Source: an uncultured Pseudomonadaceae bacterium (GTDB lineage: Bacteria; Pseudomonadota; Gammaproteobacteria; Pseudomonadales; Pseudomonadaceae). From it: DNA of 10,615 nucleotides. Within the stretch, counting starts at the first letter, position 1, and every line of letters starts with the position of its first letter. The stretch spans positions 1-10,615 of the forward strand of contig CANRHT010000063.1 in NCBI GenBank assembly GCA_947630465.1, given 5' to 3'. This document shows positions 1 to 7,566 of this stretch, in pieces. The position numbers were made by a program, and so were the translations under genes. The notes beneath the pieces were generated by a model. The model was not told the origin of the DNA. It was given only the letters and a program-made list of their open reading frames with translations, and ran no database searches.

Positions 1-58
1 CGATTAAGCGAAGGTTAGCCGACCAGTAGGCAGCAGCATTTGTTTTGTCATCTTGCAT
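1..58 (-). CDS. DUF4212-type sodium:solute symporter small subunit (N-terminal 19 codons, partial)
   Basis: The gene runs off the left edge; only its start is visible, reading MQDDKTNAAAYWSANLRLI. The AYWxxNLRLI pattern right after a short polar N-terminus is the hallmark I recall for the DUF4212 family, small two-helix membrane proteins encoded just before a VC_2705-type sodium:solute (acetate-like) symporter. The membrane helices would lie outside the window. I chose ATG at 56-58 because GGTGAG lies just upstream (62-67). A second in-frame ATG at 68-70 would add four residues (MVST) but has no clear Shine-Dalgarno sequence. Family membership is inferred from a very short segment; the next gene to the left, if it is a symporter, would confirm it. 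Confidence 0.6.
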   Translation of the reverse strand, partial: MQDDKTNAAAYWSANLRLI

Positions 59-300
59 AGTGCTCACCATTGTTTTTATTTGAGGTTAGAAATGCGGTGT
101 GTCAGTGCAAATTTAACAAGCTAGAGCAGCGCAAGATAACCCCCTGCTTTAGTCTATTCGCCATTTGTAGGCGCTCTTATAAACTCGAATTTAATGATTT
201 TTTGCGCTTTTTTAGCTTATTTAGCTATTTTTCGGTGAATTTAACCGAAAAAACTAAAATCAAAAATTTTTAAAATAATTTCAAGTAAATACATATTTCT

Positions 301-378
301 AATTGTGACCAAGGATTCACAATTAAACTCGCACGCTCAGCGGGTTTGTCAGGCTCAACTGCAGAGACTAATCCTTGG
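301..378. repeat. Two overlapping inverted repeats, mutually exclusive or pseudoknotted
   Basis: AATTGTGA (301-308) pairs perfectly with TCACAATT (317-324) across an 8-nt spacer. That spacer plus one base, CCAAGGATT (309-317), is itself a perfect 9-nt complement of AATCCTTGG (370-378). The loop of the first hairpin can therefore pair with a distant strand. As RNA this gives alternative structures or a loop pairing; as DNA it could be an operator. It lies about 240 nt upstream of the DUF4212 gene start. No known riboswitch class was recognised. Confidence 0.5.
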
Positions 379-422
379 CTATGCAGGTGTTTTACGCGAG
401 TGTTTGTGGCGGGCTATAGCAT

Positions 423-457
423 AAAAAAACCCCGTCGCCCATTGCAGGTGACGGGGT
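423..457 (-). terminator. Rho-independent terminator of the PagP-like gene
   Basis: A 10-bp GC-rich stem pairs 430-439 with 447-456 (CCCCGTCGCC / GGTGACGGGG), with one G:T position and a 7-nt loop, plus an A-T pair at 429/457. Read on the minus strand the stem is followed at once by seven T residues (423-429). It lies about 80 nt after the stop of the 185-aa gene, so it should end that transcript and insulate the symporter gene. Confidence 0.88.
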
Positions 458-534
458 AAAATGAGTTCAGTCTTTAAGCTTATTGGAGTCGGCATTCAGC
501 GTTGACGACTCACTGCAATACTGATCAGCGCTGA

Positions 535-1092
535 TTAGAGTTCAAAATTAATATTAATCATGGTCGCTGCAGTACCCAACAACAAAACCTCTGCCCCCAC
601 CCGGCGGTACTTAACGCCTAAGGATGGAATAATGGCTGGCGCAATTTCAAAACGGTTGAGCGGAATTTTATCGCGGTATTCATCTTTGTATCCGTACAAG
701 AGCCCCGCTGTCAGCTTGCTATAAAAAGGCGTACCGGAAAATGCATAACGCTTGCCCACATAACCGTAATAGGAACGCTGTGAATAAGAGTTGCGAAAGG
801 TTGCTCCGCCCAGCAGGTAACTGTTTTCTGTATGACGCTCTAAACCGATCAAGTCTTGATTATTATTGTGCTTCGAGTCGGGCCTAAAGTGTTTGGTGTA
901 GACACTGGCTTGCACAGTCCAATAAGGCTGCGCTGGCACAGGCTTAATTAAATCATAGGCATAAGTGGAGAGTGTCTTGTTCGATTCATGATTGGAACTC
1001 TCAAAGGTAGCCTCCTGCTCAGCCAAGGCCATAGTGGGGATAGCGCAGGCGAAAAGCACACATATATACGACTGTATCGATATAGAATTCAT
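535..1092 (-). CDS. Small PagP-like outer-membrane beta-barrel protein (185 aa, exported)
   Basis: Residues 1-24 are a clear Sec signal peptide with a hydrophobic core and a predicted cut after ALA24. The mature ~160 residues alternate polar and aromatic or hydrophobic residues, as in a small outer-membrane barrel, and end in NFEL. The segments YTKH (65-68), GGATFRNS (95-102), YGYVGKRY (109-116) and TAGLLYGYKDEYRDKIP (128-144) resemble, in order and spacing, the PagP lipid A palmitoyltransferase fold. I also recall them in Pseudomonas proteins loosely annotated as 'sn-glycerol-3-phosphate transporter'. PagP catalysis uses His, Asp and Ser; here His68 and Ser102 could match, but Asn101 stands where Asp is expected. 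Palmitoyltransferase activity is therefore doubtful. The start ATG has AAGAGA (1097-1102) just upstream. It is a stand-alone gene with its own terminator. Confidence 0.72.
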   Translation of the reverse strand: MNSISIQSYICVLFACAIPTMALAEQEATFESSNHESNKTLSTYAYDLIKPVPAQPYWTVQASVYTKHFRPDSKHNNNQDLIGLERHTENSYLLGGATFRNSYSQRSYYGYVGKRYAFSGTPFYSKLTAGLLYGYKDEYRDKIPLNRFEIAPAIIPSLGVKYRRVGAEVLLLGTAATMININFEL

Positions 1093-1258
1093 TGTATCTC
1101 TTAGTTATTGAAATATAAGAACAGGATCAAAACCTAACGCCATCAGCGTGCAGGCTCAAAAAGACTAAGGCTTATCTAGACACCAGCAGCAGAGTCGATT
1201 GACCACACTGCTGATTTTCGGGCGCTATTGTAACAGGCTCAAGCAGCAAGGTAGACCA

Positions 1259-1282
1259 GTGCCTGCTTAGACTGCAGCGCAC
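1259..1282 (-). other. Stem-loop immediately after sbcC
   Basis: GTGC-CTGC (1259-1266) pairs with GCAG-GCAC (1274-1277 and 1279-1282), with one bulged base at 1278 and a 7-nt loop. It begins three bases past the sbcC stop codon. No T-tract follows on the minus strand, so it is not a standard intrinsic terminator. It may act as a 3'-end stabilising hairpin, or sbcC termination may be Rho-dependent. Confidence 0.35.
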
Positions 1283-1285
1283 GGC

Positions 1286-4200
1286 TTAGTTCACCCGGTA
1301 ACACTCATCCAAGCTGCTGTAGCCCATGCCGGCACTTTTGCGCACTTTAATTTGCACAGGAATACGCTCCTTTAAGGCTTCCACGTGACTGATAATGCCA
1401 ATGGTTTTACCTTCAGCATTGAGGTTATCCAATGCATTCAGGGCCATTTCTAGGGTCTCACTGTCTAAGGTGCCAAATCCTTCATCTAAAAACAGTGAAT
1501 CAATACGAGTTTTATGACTGACCAGTTCAGACAAAGCCAGCGCCAATGCCAAACTGACTAAAAAGCTTTCACCGCCTGATAATGTTCGCGTGTCACGCTG
1601 AATATCAGCCTGCCAGGTATCAACCACCTGAATATGCAACTCGCCTTGCTGACAACGACTGAGCTGGTAGCGATTGTGTAAGGTTGCCAGCTGTTGATTG
1701 GCAAGAATCACTAAGTGATCCAAGGTCAAGCCCTGCACAAATTTACGGTATTTACTGCCATCGGCAGAACCAATCAGACCGCTCAACTGCGCCCACTGGT
1801 CATACAACTGGCTGTGCTGCTCAATATCATTCAGTAAGCTTTGCTGGGTCTGGCGATGAGTCGCATCCGTGTGCAGTTTATGCTGTTCGCTGCCCAACTG
1901 ACGATTGCGTTCGCTTAACTGCATATCTAATGCATTACGCTGCTCACCCAGTTCAACACTGCTCAAAGTGCTCTGCGCCTGCTCATTTAATGTGTTCAAG
2001 CGCTTTATTGCAGCAGCCAAGAGCGTATCCGCTTGCTGCTGAGCGTGATCGATGCTGTCTTTTAACGCCTGTAAGTGTTGCGCTTGCTCGCTGGGTAATA
2101 AAGCCTGCTCAAATGCGGCTTGATCGTCAAAGGGGCTGGAGGCTAAACACGTCTGCCATTCCGTACACTGCTGCGCATGGGCTGCTTTGGCCTCAACTAA
2201 GTGCTCAGCTAAACTGTCGACCTGCCCTTGCAGCTGAGCATATTGGCTGTGCGCGTTGTGTAATTGTGCTTGCAACGCCTGCACACGCTGCGCTGGATCA
2301 GCCTCTGCAGGACAAGGCGCACCCTCAGGCACAGCCAGCGCTTGCCACTGCGCTTTGGCCGCGTGACACAACTGCAGGGCATTTTTATGCTGATGATTCA
2401 GCTCAGCAATCTGCACACTCAACTGCGCCAACTGCGTCGCACCAGCCTGCCATTGCTGCGCCTGTTGTTGACGCTCAGCGAGCCAAGCCTGTGGCTCTTG
2501 CGGCAATGGGTAACCGAGTGCCTCTAACTCTTGCTGCAACTGCGCTTGCTGCTGTGCAAGGTCCTGTTGCTGCGTATAAATACGCTGAGCCAATTCAGCC
2601 TGCTGCTGAGTATCACGCTCAAGCGCATGCTGCTGACTGTCAATGTTCTGCTGCAATTCGCGTAGCGCAAGCTCAGCCTGCCCATACTGGCGCTCACTGT
2701 CCTTGAGACGCTCTTGCGCGCGACTGATCTCTTGCACTCGCTGCTGACCTTCTTGCAGCTGCTGCTTATACAATTGCAACGCTGTGTTAAAGGCATCCTC
2801 ACTCAATGTTTGACTGAGTTGCAGTGCGGCTAAACTCGTGGCTTTATCCGTGGCTAATTTCTGCAGCGCTTGCTGAGATTCATCTTGTTGCTGCAGCAAG
2901 CTGTCTTGGCTGGTTTCAAGTTTAAGCAGCGCTGCGGCACAGTCCATGCCCTGCTCTTTCACCGCTTCACATTCAGCCTGCTTAGCGCTCAGCGCCTGTT
3001 CCGCCTGCGAAATATCCAATGCTTGATAGCTAGCAATAGCGGGGTGTTCATGTGAGCCGCATAAAGGACAAGCTGCACCCTCTTGAAGCTGCGCACGCTG
3101 CTGTTCAAGGTCGGTAATGCGCTGCTCTTGACGCAGTAAATACTGTTTATCTTTAACCTGCTCTTGCAGGTTTTTATACTGCTCACGCAATTCTTGTCGG
3201 CGCTGCTGCTGTTGTTTGATTTGCGTGGCTAATTCAGCTAAACGCAACTGCCGCTCTTGCATGGCAGCCTGCTGGTTTTTTTCTGCGCTATAGCACTGCG
3301 ATAACCATTGATAATGCGCGCTGTGCTCATGCAAGGTATTGAGCTGCGCGTGCCAATCACTGACGCTGCGTTGCTCCAGCAACTGCTCCAACGCCTGCTG
3401 TTGCGCCTGCTGTGCACTGTGCAATGGCTGCAGCGCTTGCTGTTGCTGCGCTAACCCTGCTTTGTGCTGATCCAGCTCAGCGCTGGCCTGCTGGACTGCG
3501 GCGGCTAGAGTAGTCTGCTGCTGTTGATGCTGTGCAATGTCCTGCTGCTGTTTAGCGAAGCTGGCAAACTGATGACGCCAAGCACTAAGATGCTCAGCTA
3601 AATACGCATGCTCAGGATGCGCTTCACGTTGCTTCTGCAAGCTCTGCTGGCGCTGAGTCTGCGCCAGCAACTGTGCATCAACGTACTCAACTGACTGCTG
3701 CGCATACTGATAGTGCTGCCAAGCGATCTGCTTGACCTGCTGCGCGCACTGCTCTGTTTTTTCTTCTGCGCTGCGTAAACTGTGCTCACTGCGCTCAAGC
3801 AACTGCTGCGCTGCTTGCACAGCTTTATACTGTGGAGCAATTAACGCCGCGGGCTGATGCTGCGCTAAACGCTGCAATGCCTCGGCCTCTTGCACGCGCT
3901 GCGCCTGCACCTGCTGCAACTGTGCTCGCGCCTGCTGCTGATCCGCCTCAGCCTGATCTAGATTACTGCGCCATTGTTGCTGCATATACAGCTGTTCTTG
4001 CTGCTGTGTAAGCTGCTTCACCTCGTCTTGCAGTGTTTGCAGTTGCTCTTGCGCGCAACTGAGTTCGTCGGCATCAAGCAATTGCAAACCTTCGGCACGG
4101 CTGCGCAAATTATCCACAAGGTGGCGTTGCTCACGCTGACTCTCAAACACGCGCTGTGAAATATCACCGTAAATTTCTGTGCCGGTTAATTGCTCTAACA

Positions 4201-4711
4201 GCCCAGCGCGATCATTGGCATTGGCTTCTAAAAACGCCGCAAAACCACCTTGCGCCAGCAACATCGACTGGGTAAAGCGCTGAAAATCCAGCCCAGTTAA
4301 CTCTTCGACTGCTTTGGCTTTTTCACTGAGCTTATCGGTGAGAATGGTGCCATCGAGCTGCGCCAGTTCAGCTTTTGCTTGCTGCAAGGCACCATCGGCT
4401 TTATCACGGGCACGGCGCTGACTCCAAAAGGCACGGTAGCCCTTATCTTTTACGGCAAACTCAACTTCAACCAAGCAATCGCTGGTATGGCGCGTCATCA
4501 ACTCATTACTGCTTTGCGAGATCGTGCTGATACGCGGTGTGCGGCTGTACAAAGCTAAACAAATGGCATCGAGCAAGGTGGTTTTACCGGCACCTGTTGG
4601 CCCGGTAATGGCAAATAAACTGCTGCCATTAAAGGGTTCTTGGGTGAAATCAATCTTCCACTCGCCCTTTAAGGCGTTGATGTTTTTTAGACGAATACTG
4701 AGAATCTTCAT
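1286..4711 (-). CDS. sbcC: SbcC, Rad50-like ATPase of the SbcCD nuclease complex (1141 aa)
   Basis: SbcC is the SMC/Rad50-type ATPase that works with SbcD to open and cut DNA hairpins, palindromes and blocked double-strand ends. Residues 1-190 form the N-terminal ATPase lobe, with Walker A GPTGAGKTT (37-45) and the conserved FTQSMLLAQGGFAAFL segment (146-161). Two very long Gln/Ala/Leu-rich coiled coils follow, separated by the zinc-hook motif CPLC (Cys548 and Cys551) through which Rad50-type arms join. The C-terminal lobe has the ABC signature LSGGES (1044-1049) and Walker B FLDEGFG with Asp1076-Glu1077. All key residues are present and the frame is intact. It is somewhat longer than the ~1050-residue E. 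coli protein, as I recall is usual in pseudomonads. The start codon overlaps the sbcD stop as ATGA. Confidence 0.97.
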   Translation of the reverse strand: MKILSIRLKNINALKGEWKIDFTQEPFNGSSLFAITGPTGAGKTTLLDAICLALYSRTPRISTISQSSNELMTRHTSDCLVEVEFAVKDKGYRAFWSQRRARDKADGALQQAKAELAQLDGTILTDKLSEKAKAVEELTGLDFQRFTQSMLLAQGGFAAFLEANANDRAGLLEQLTGTEIYGDISQRVFESQREQRHLVDNLRSRAEGLQLLDADELSCAQEQLQTLQDEVKQLTQQQEQLYMQQQWRSNLDQAEADQQQARAQLQQVQAQRVQEAEALQRLAQHQPAALIAPQYKAVQAAQQLLERSEHSLRSAEEKTEQCAQQVKQIAWQHYQYAQQSVEYVDAQLLAQTQRQQSLQKQREAHPEHAYLAEHLSAWRHQFASFAKQQQDIAQHQQQQTTLAAAVQQASAELDQHKAGLAQQQQALQPLHSAQQAQQQALEQLLEQRSVSDWHAQLNTLHEHSAHYQWLSQCYSAEKNQQAAMQERQLRLAELATQIKQQQQRRQELREQYKNLQEQVKDKQYLLRQEQRITDLEQQRAQLQEGAACPLCGSHEHPAIASYQALDISQAEQALSAKQAECEAVKEQGMDCAAALLKLETSQDSLLQQQDESQQALQKLATDKATSLAALQLSQTLSEDAFNTALQLYKQQLQEGQQRVQEISRAQERLKDSERQYGQAELALRELQQNIDSQQHALERDTQQQAELAQRIYTQQQDLAQQQAQLQQELEALGYPLPQEPQAWLAERQQQAQQWQAGATQLAQLSVQIAELNHQHKNALQLCHAAKAQWQALAVPEGAPCPAEADPAQRVQALQAQLHNAHSQYAQLQGQVDSLAEHLVEAKAAHAQQCTEWQTCLASSPFDDQAAFEQALLPSEQAQHLQALKDSIDHAQQQADTLLAAAIKRLNTLNEQAQSTLSSVELGEQRNALDMQLSERNRQLGSEQHKLHTDATHRQTQQSLLNDIEQHSQLYDQWAQLSGLIGSADGSKYRKFVQGLTLDHLVILANQQLATLHNRYQLSRCQQGELHIQVVDTWQADIQRDTRTLSGGESFLVSLALALALSELVSHKTRIDSLFLDEGFGTLDSETLEMALNALDNLNAEGKTIGIISHVEALKERIPVQIKVRKSAGMGYSSLDECYRVN

Positions 4712-5928
4712 TGCTCGCCCTCCTGCAACTGCGCTAACACTTGCGCATGTAATCCTTGCAAGACTGCCACCTGCTCAGCACTCAGCTCTTCACTGTGCAA
4801 ACGCTTCGCAAAGACTTCATTGGGCGTTAACTCAGACAAAACTTCACCACTCTGCGCACTTAATCCCGCTACTGTAGTGCCGCGCACACGGCGCACGCGT
4901 AACACTTCAACCGGCAATTGCGCGCACAACTCGCTGACACGCTCCTCTAAATCACTGTAATACTCATCAGCTCGCACCTGAATTTCCAGCCAAGTCACTG
5001 CGTTCTGATCCAGCTCATGCGCCAACTCAGCAAACTGCTGCTCAAGCTCAGCTAAGCTGCCTGATAAAGACAACAAGCGTTGAAAACAAGGAATAGGCAA
5101 GACTTCAACGCTTTGCAAGCCGTTGCTATCTAAATCAACACACAACAGTTGTTTTTGTTGTCGACCTTCATCAAAACTCAAGGCAATGGGCGAGCCGCTG
5201 TAACGAATATGCTCAAGGCCCGCCACCTTTTGTGGGCGGTGAATATGTCCCAGCGCCAGATAATCAAACGCTGGAAAAGCATCGGTGGGAAAAGCGGTTA
5301 AGCTGCCGACATAAATCTCTCGCACCGACTCGGTTAAGCTCACGCCCACTGTCGTTAAATGCCCGGTACCAATAATTGGCACGCTGAGGTTTAAGCTATC
5401 GCGTAACGCTTCAGCTTTAGCAAACAGCTGCGCATAGTGCTCGGCAATCGCTTGCTGCAAATCGCTTTGCTTTTCTTCTGCACTTTGCCCCGCTTGACTG
5501 CGCTGCACATCCCTTGGGCGAATATAAGGAATGGCACAGACAATCGCCCCAATTTCGCCATTACGCTGCTTAAGTTGCAGCACTTGCTGGTTAAGATCAG
5601 CAGCAACACTGGAAATCACATGGGTATTGAGCTGCGCCAGCAAGTCTTTACTTTCATTGAGCATCGCCACTGAGTCATGATTGCCCGCCAGAATCACTAG
5701 CTGACAGCCGCTGTCCTGCATCTGCACGACAAAGCGATTGTATTGCTCACGTGCATAACTGGGCGGTGTACCCGTATCAAAAATATCACCGGCAATAATC
5801 AACGCATCCGCTTGCTGCTCAATCACCGTCTGCACCAGCCAGTCACACCAAGCGCGGTGTTCTGCTTGCCGTGTACGGCCCATAAAGTGCTGGCCTAGAT
5901 GCCAATCTGAGGTGTGTAAAATGCGCAT
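4708..5928 (-). CDS. sbcD: SbcD, Mre11-like nuclease subunit of SbcCD (406 aa)
   Basis: SbcD is the metal-dependent exo/endonuclease of the SbcCD complex and acts on cytoplasmic DNA at hairpins and broken ends. The calcineurin-like phosphoesterase motifs are all present in order: HTSDWHLG (Asp8, His10), AGDIFDTG (Asp48), AGNHDS (Asn83, His84), GTGHLT (His190) and LGHIH (His228, His230). These supply the two-manganese active site. The C-terminal ~130 residues form the capping and SbcC-binding part, less conserved as expected. The length matches the family (about 400 aa). The ATG is preceded by AAAAGGA (5938-5944) at nine bases. The gene overlaps sbcC by four bases and forms a two-gene operon with it. 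A terminator-like hairpin ends only about 30 nt before the start codon, so any own promoter must overlap or follow that hairpin. Confidence 0.96.
   Translation of the reverse strand: MRILHTSDWHLGQHFMGRTRQAEHRAWCDWLVQTVIEQQADALIIAGDIFDTGTPPSYAREQYNRFVVQMQDSGCQLVILAGNHDSVAMLNESKDLLAQLNTHVISSVAADLNQQVLQLKQRNGEIGAIVCAIPYIRPRDVQRSQAGQSAEEKQSDLQQAIAEHYAQLFAKAEALRDSLNLSVPIIGTGHLTTVGVSLTESVREIYVGSLTAFPTDAFPAFDYLALGHIHRPQKVAGLEHIRYSGSPIALSFDEGRQQKQLLCVDLDSNGLQSVEVLPIPCFQRLLSLSGSLAELEQQFAELAHELDQNAVTWLEIQVRADEYYSDLEERVSELCAQLPVEVLRVRRVRGTTVAGLSAQSGEVLSELTPNEVFAKRLHSEELSAEQVAVLQGLHAQVLAQLQEGEQ
4718..4724 (-). promoter_or_regulatory. Strong Shine-Dalgarno for sbcC inside sbcD
   Basis: On the minus strand AGGAGGG sits six bases before the sbcC ATG, within the last codons of sbcD. 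Together with the ATGA stop-start overlap this fixes the sbcC start and points to coupled synthesis of the two subunits. Confidence 0.8.
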
Positions 5929-5959
5929 GCGTTTGCGTCCTTTTGCGGCTGATGATCAT

Positions 5960-6031
5960 AAAAAAACCCGCCAACGACGCAGTGCAATGGCTGCTCAAGC
6001 AACCTGCTCAACACTGTGCCGGTAACGGGCT
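5960..6031 (-). terminator. Long imperfect hairpin with T-tract between lpd and sbcD
   Basis: On the minus strand bases 6031-6012 pair with 5965-5984 with only two mismatches (5974/6022, 5979/6017). A second hairpin caps it (5989-5994 with 5999-6004). Seven T residues (5966-5960) follow the stem. At least five stem positions are G:U pairs only when read on the minus strand and would be A:C mismatches on the other, so the structure looks maintained as minus-strand RNA. It fits termination of the lpd transcript, or an attenuator in a shared lpd-sbcDC transcript. Confidence 0.72.
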
Positions 6032-6054
6032 GGGTAAATATACAGTTTTAGCGC

Positions 6055-7476
6055 TTAGCTGTCAGCTCGCTGCAAACCAAAAGGTAAACCTTCTGCGTCA
6101 GCTATGTGCTTAGCAATCCCCTGCACAGCATCTTGGATTAACTCCTCAACTACCGGATGGTAAAAAGGAATGTGCAGCAGACTGCGCGCGGTTTCTTTGC
6201 GTTCAATAGCCATCGCTAAAAACTGCGCCACATGCTCGCCACGCATACCAAACATGCTCGCGCCGAGTAATTGACCGCTGGTTTTGTCAGCATACACACG
6301 CAAGATCCCCTGATGCTCTGATAACACTTGGCTGCGGCCATTGCTCTGCGTTTTTGCGGTGCCAATTAAAATATCTTCAGCATTCAACTGATCAAAACGC
6401 GCACCGACACTGACGATATCTGGGTTGGTAAAGGCGATACCCACCGCTGTTTTGCGTTTAAAGGCTACCGGTGTGGATTGCACCGCATTATAACCCGCCA
6501 TCGCCCCTTCATCGGCGGCTTCATGCATCAAAGCCCGCTGACCATTGGCGTCACCGACAATAAATACCGGATGCTCGCCGACTTGCATGGTGTGGGGATT
6601 AAACAGCGGCTGACCACGCTCGTCCAACTCAAAACCTGCCGCCTGTAGATTCAGTTGATCAACGTTCGGTCGACGCCCCAGTGCAACTAGAACTTTTTCC
6701 ACGGGAATCTCTTTACCTTCAGCTTTAAGCAGTACGCCTTGAGCTGATGCGGCTAACTCGGCTGGAGCACCTAAGTACAAGTGCATTTCTTGGGCAAACT
6801 CAGCCAGCGCATGGGTATTCACCTCAGGATCACTGATACCGCCCACACTGCTGGCCATATCCGCGCCATGCACTTCAACGCCTAAGCGCGCCAAAGCAAG
6901 GCCCATCTCTAACCCAATAGCACCTAAGCCTAAAATACCAATGGATTTAGGCAGCTGCGCTAACTCAAAAAACTCATCTGTCGTGAGGCAATGCTCGGCG
7001 AAAGGTTGTAAAAAGCCTGGCATAACAGGACGTGAACCCGTCGCGATAATCACTGATTGAGCCTGCACCTGTTGAATGCCATCAGCCTGTTCAACGGTCA
7101 ATAAGGTTGGCGTGACAAAACTCGCGCGGCCCATCATTAAGTGTTCACCGGCGGCGCGCTTCGCACCTTCTGCTGCACCACCGGAAAACCGATCGCGCTG
7201 GCGGCGCAATTCACTCCAGGTCTGCTGCGTATCCAGCTGTAAATACTCAGCACCGCTGATACCTGAACGCTGGAAATCTTTTTGGCCAGACCATAATTCA
7301 GCCATATGCAGAGCCACTTTAGAGGGCATACAACCGACACGCGCACAGGTTGTCCCCAGCGGGCCACTATCAATTAAGACAAAGCTTTTTTTCGCGCGAC
7401 GTACTTCACGTAGCGCATATAAACCTGCAGTGCCGGCACCAATGATGGCAACATCGACGTTAATTGTCTTAGACAT
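6055..7476 (-). CDS. Dihydrolipoyl dehydrogenase-family flavoprotein disulfide reductase (473 aa)
   Basis: This FAD-dependent enzyme belongs to the pyridine-nucleotide disulfide oxidoreductase class I; the likely reaction is NAD-linked reoxidation of dihydrolipoamide. It has the N-terminal FAD motif GAGTAG (13-18), the redox disulfide motif TCARVGCMPSK (Cys44, Cys49), a central NAD(P)-binding GLGAIG motif, the second FAD motif VGDAN, and a C-terminal dimerisation domain with HPVVEE. That keeps the catalytic His and the Glu five residues on, although the usual HAHPTLSE context is changed. It is not next to pyruvate or 2-oxoglutarate dehydrogenase genes, so it is an orphan copy whose partner is unknown; mercuric- or glutathione-reductase-like alternatives are less likely. 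I start at ATG 7476; an in-frame TTG at 7488 overlaps the Shine-Dalgarno sequence. Confidence 0.85.
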   Translation of the reverse strand: MSKTINVDVAIIGAGTAGLYALREVRRAKKSFVLIDSGPLGTTCARVGCMPSKVALHMAELWSGQKDFQRSGISGAEYLQLDTQQTWSELRRQRDRFSGGAAEGAKRAAGEHLMMGRASFVTPTLLTVEQADGIQQVQAQSVIIATGSRPVMPGFLQPFAEHCLTTDEFFELAQLPKSIGILGLGAIGLEMGLALARLGVEVHGADMASSVGGISDPEVNTHALAEFAQEMHLYLGAPAELAASAQGVLLKAEGKEIPVEKVLVALGRRPNVDQLNLQAAGFELDERGQPLFNPHTMQVGEHPVFIVGDANGQRALMHEAADEGAMAGYNAVQSTPVAFKRKTAVGIAFTNPDIVSVGARFDQLNAEDILIGTAKTQSNGRSQVLSEHQGILRVYADKTSGQLLGASMFGMRGEHVAQFLAMAIERKETARSLLHIPFYHPVVEELIQDAVQGIAKHIADAEGLPFGLQRADS

Positions 7477-7482
7477 CCTCTT

Positions 7483-7486
7483 CTCC
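7483..7486 (-). promoter_or_regulatory. Shine-Dalgarno that decides the lpd-family start
   Basis: GGAG lies six bases before the ATG at 7476. The longer reading begins at a TTG (7486-7488) that shares a base with this site, so it is very unlikely to be used. The first residues are therefore MSKTINVDV. Confidence 0.75.
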
Positions 7487-7566
7487 AATCAAAAACTTAA
7501 GCCTACGCTAGCATAAAAGGCTGCTCGCGGCGGCTGTTATATACAGATAGATATAGTATTGAGTGA

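Larger units (their letters stand above)
59..534. other. 476-nt intergenic region, AT-rich, several inverted repeats
   Basis: No convincing gene is present. A 67-codon open frame at 70-273 on the plus strand is low-complexity Phe/Lys-rich translation of AT-rich DNA. The part at 71-300 is very AT-rich and is expected to hold the promoter of the DUF4212 gene, though I could not fix a -35/-10 pair. It contains a 9-bp inverted repeat (228-236 with 244-252, TTTTTCGGT/ACCGAAAAA). Further right are the overlapping repeats at 301-378, the terminator at 423-457, a GAGTCG/CGACTC pair (486-491 with 506-511) and a perfect 12-bp palindrome ATCAGCGCTGAT (524-535) touching the stop codon of the 185-aa gene. 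Confidence 0.7.

Noticed and set aside
228..252. Intrinsic terminator from the TTTTTCGGT/ACCGAAAAA repeat
   Set aside because: The GC part of the stem is only four pairs, and on either strand the stem is followed by A residues, not T residues.
70..273. 67-codon plus-strand open frame in the left intergenic region
   Set aside because: The translation is Phe/Lys-rich as expected from AT-rich DNA. There is no Shine-Dalgarno sequence, domain or signal, and it spans the expected promoter region of the divergent DUF4212 gene.
301..324. CRP/Vfr site (TGTGA...TCACA)
   Set aside because: The half-sites are perfect but separated by 8 bp instead of the 6 bp required by CRP-type proteins.
1684..2706. 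340-codon open frame on the plus strand inside sbcC
   Set aside because: It lies wholly antisense to a well-supported gene with intact motifs. Its translation is a low-complexity Ala/His/Pro/Gln product of the CTG-rich coiled-coil DNA, with no recognisable domain.
4524..4877. 117-codon plus-strand open frame across the sbcC/sbcD junction
   Set aside because: It is antisense to both genes and covers the conserved Walker A coding region. It is a shadow frame without its own motifs.
7534..7546. LexA box (CTGT...ACAG) upstream of the lpd-family gene
   Set aside because: The half-sites are separated by 5 bp, not the 8 bp of gammaproteobacterial LexA sites, and the downstream gene is not an SOS-type gene.
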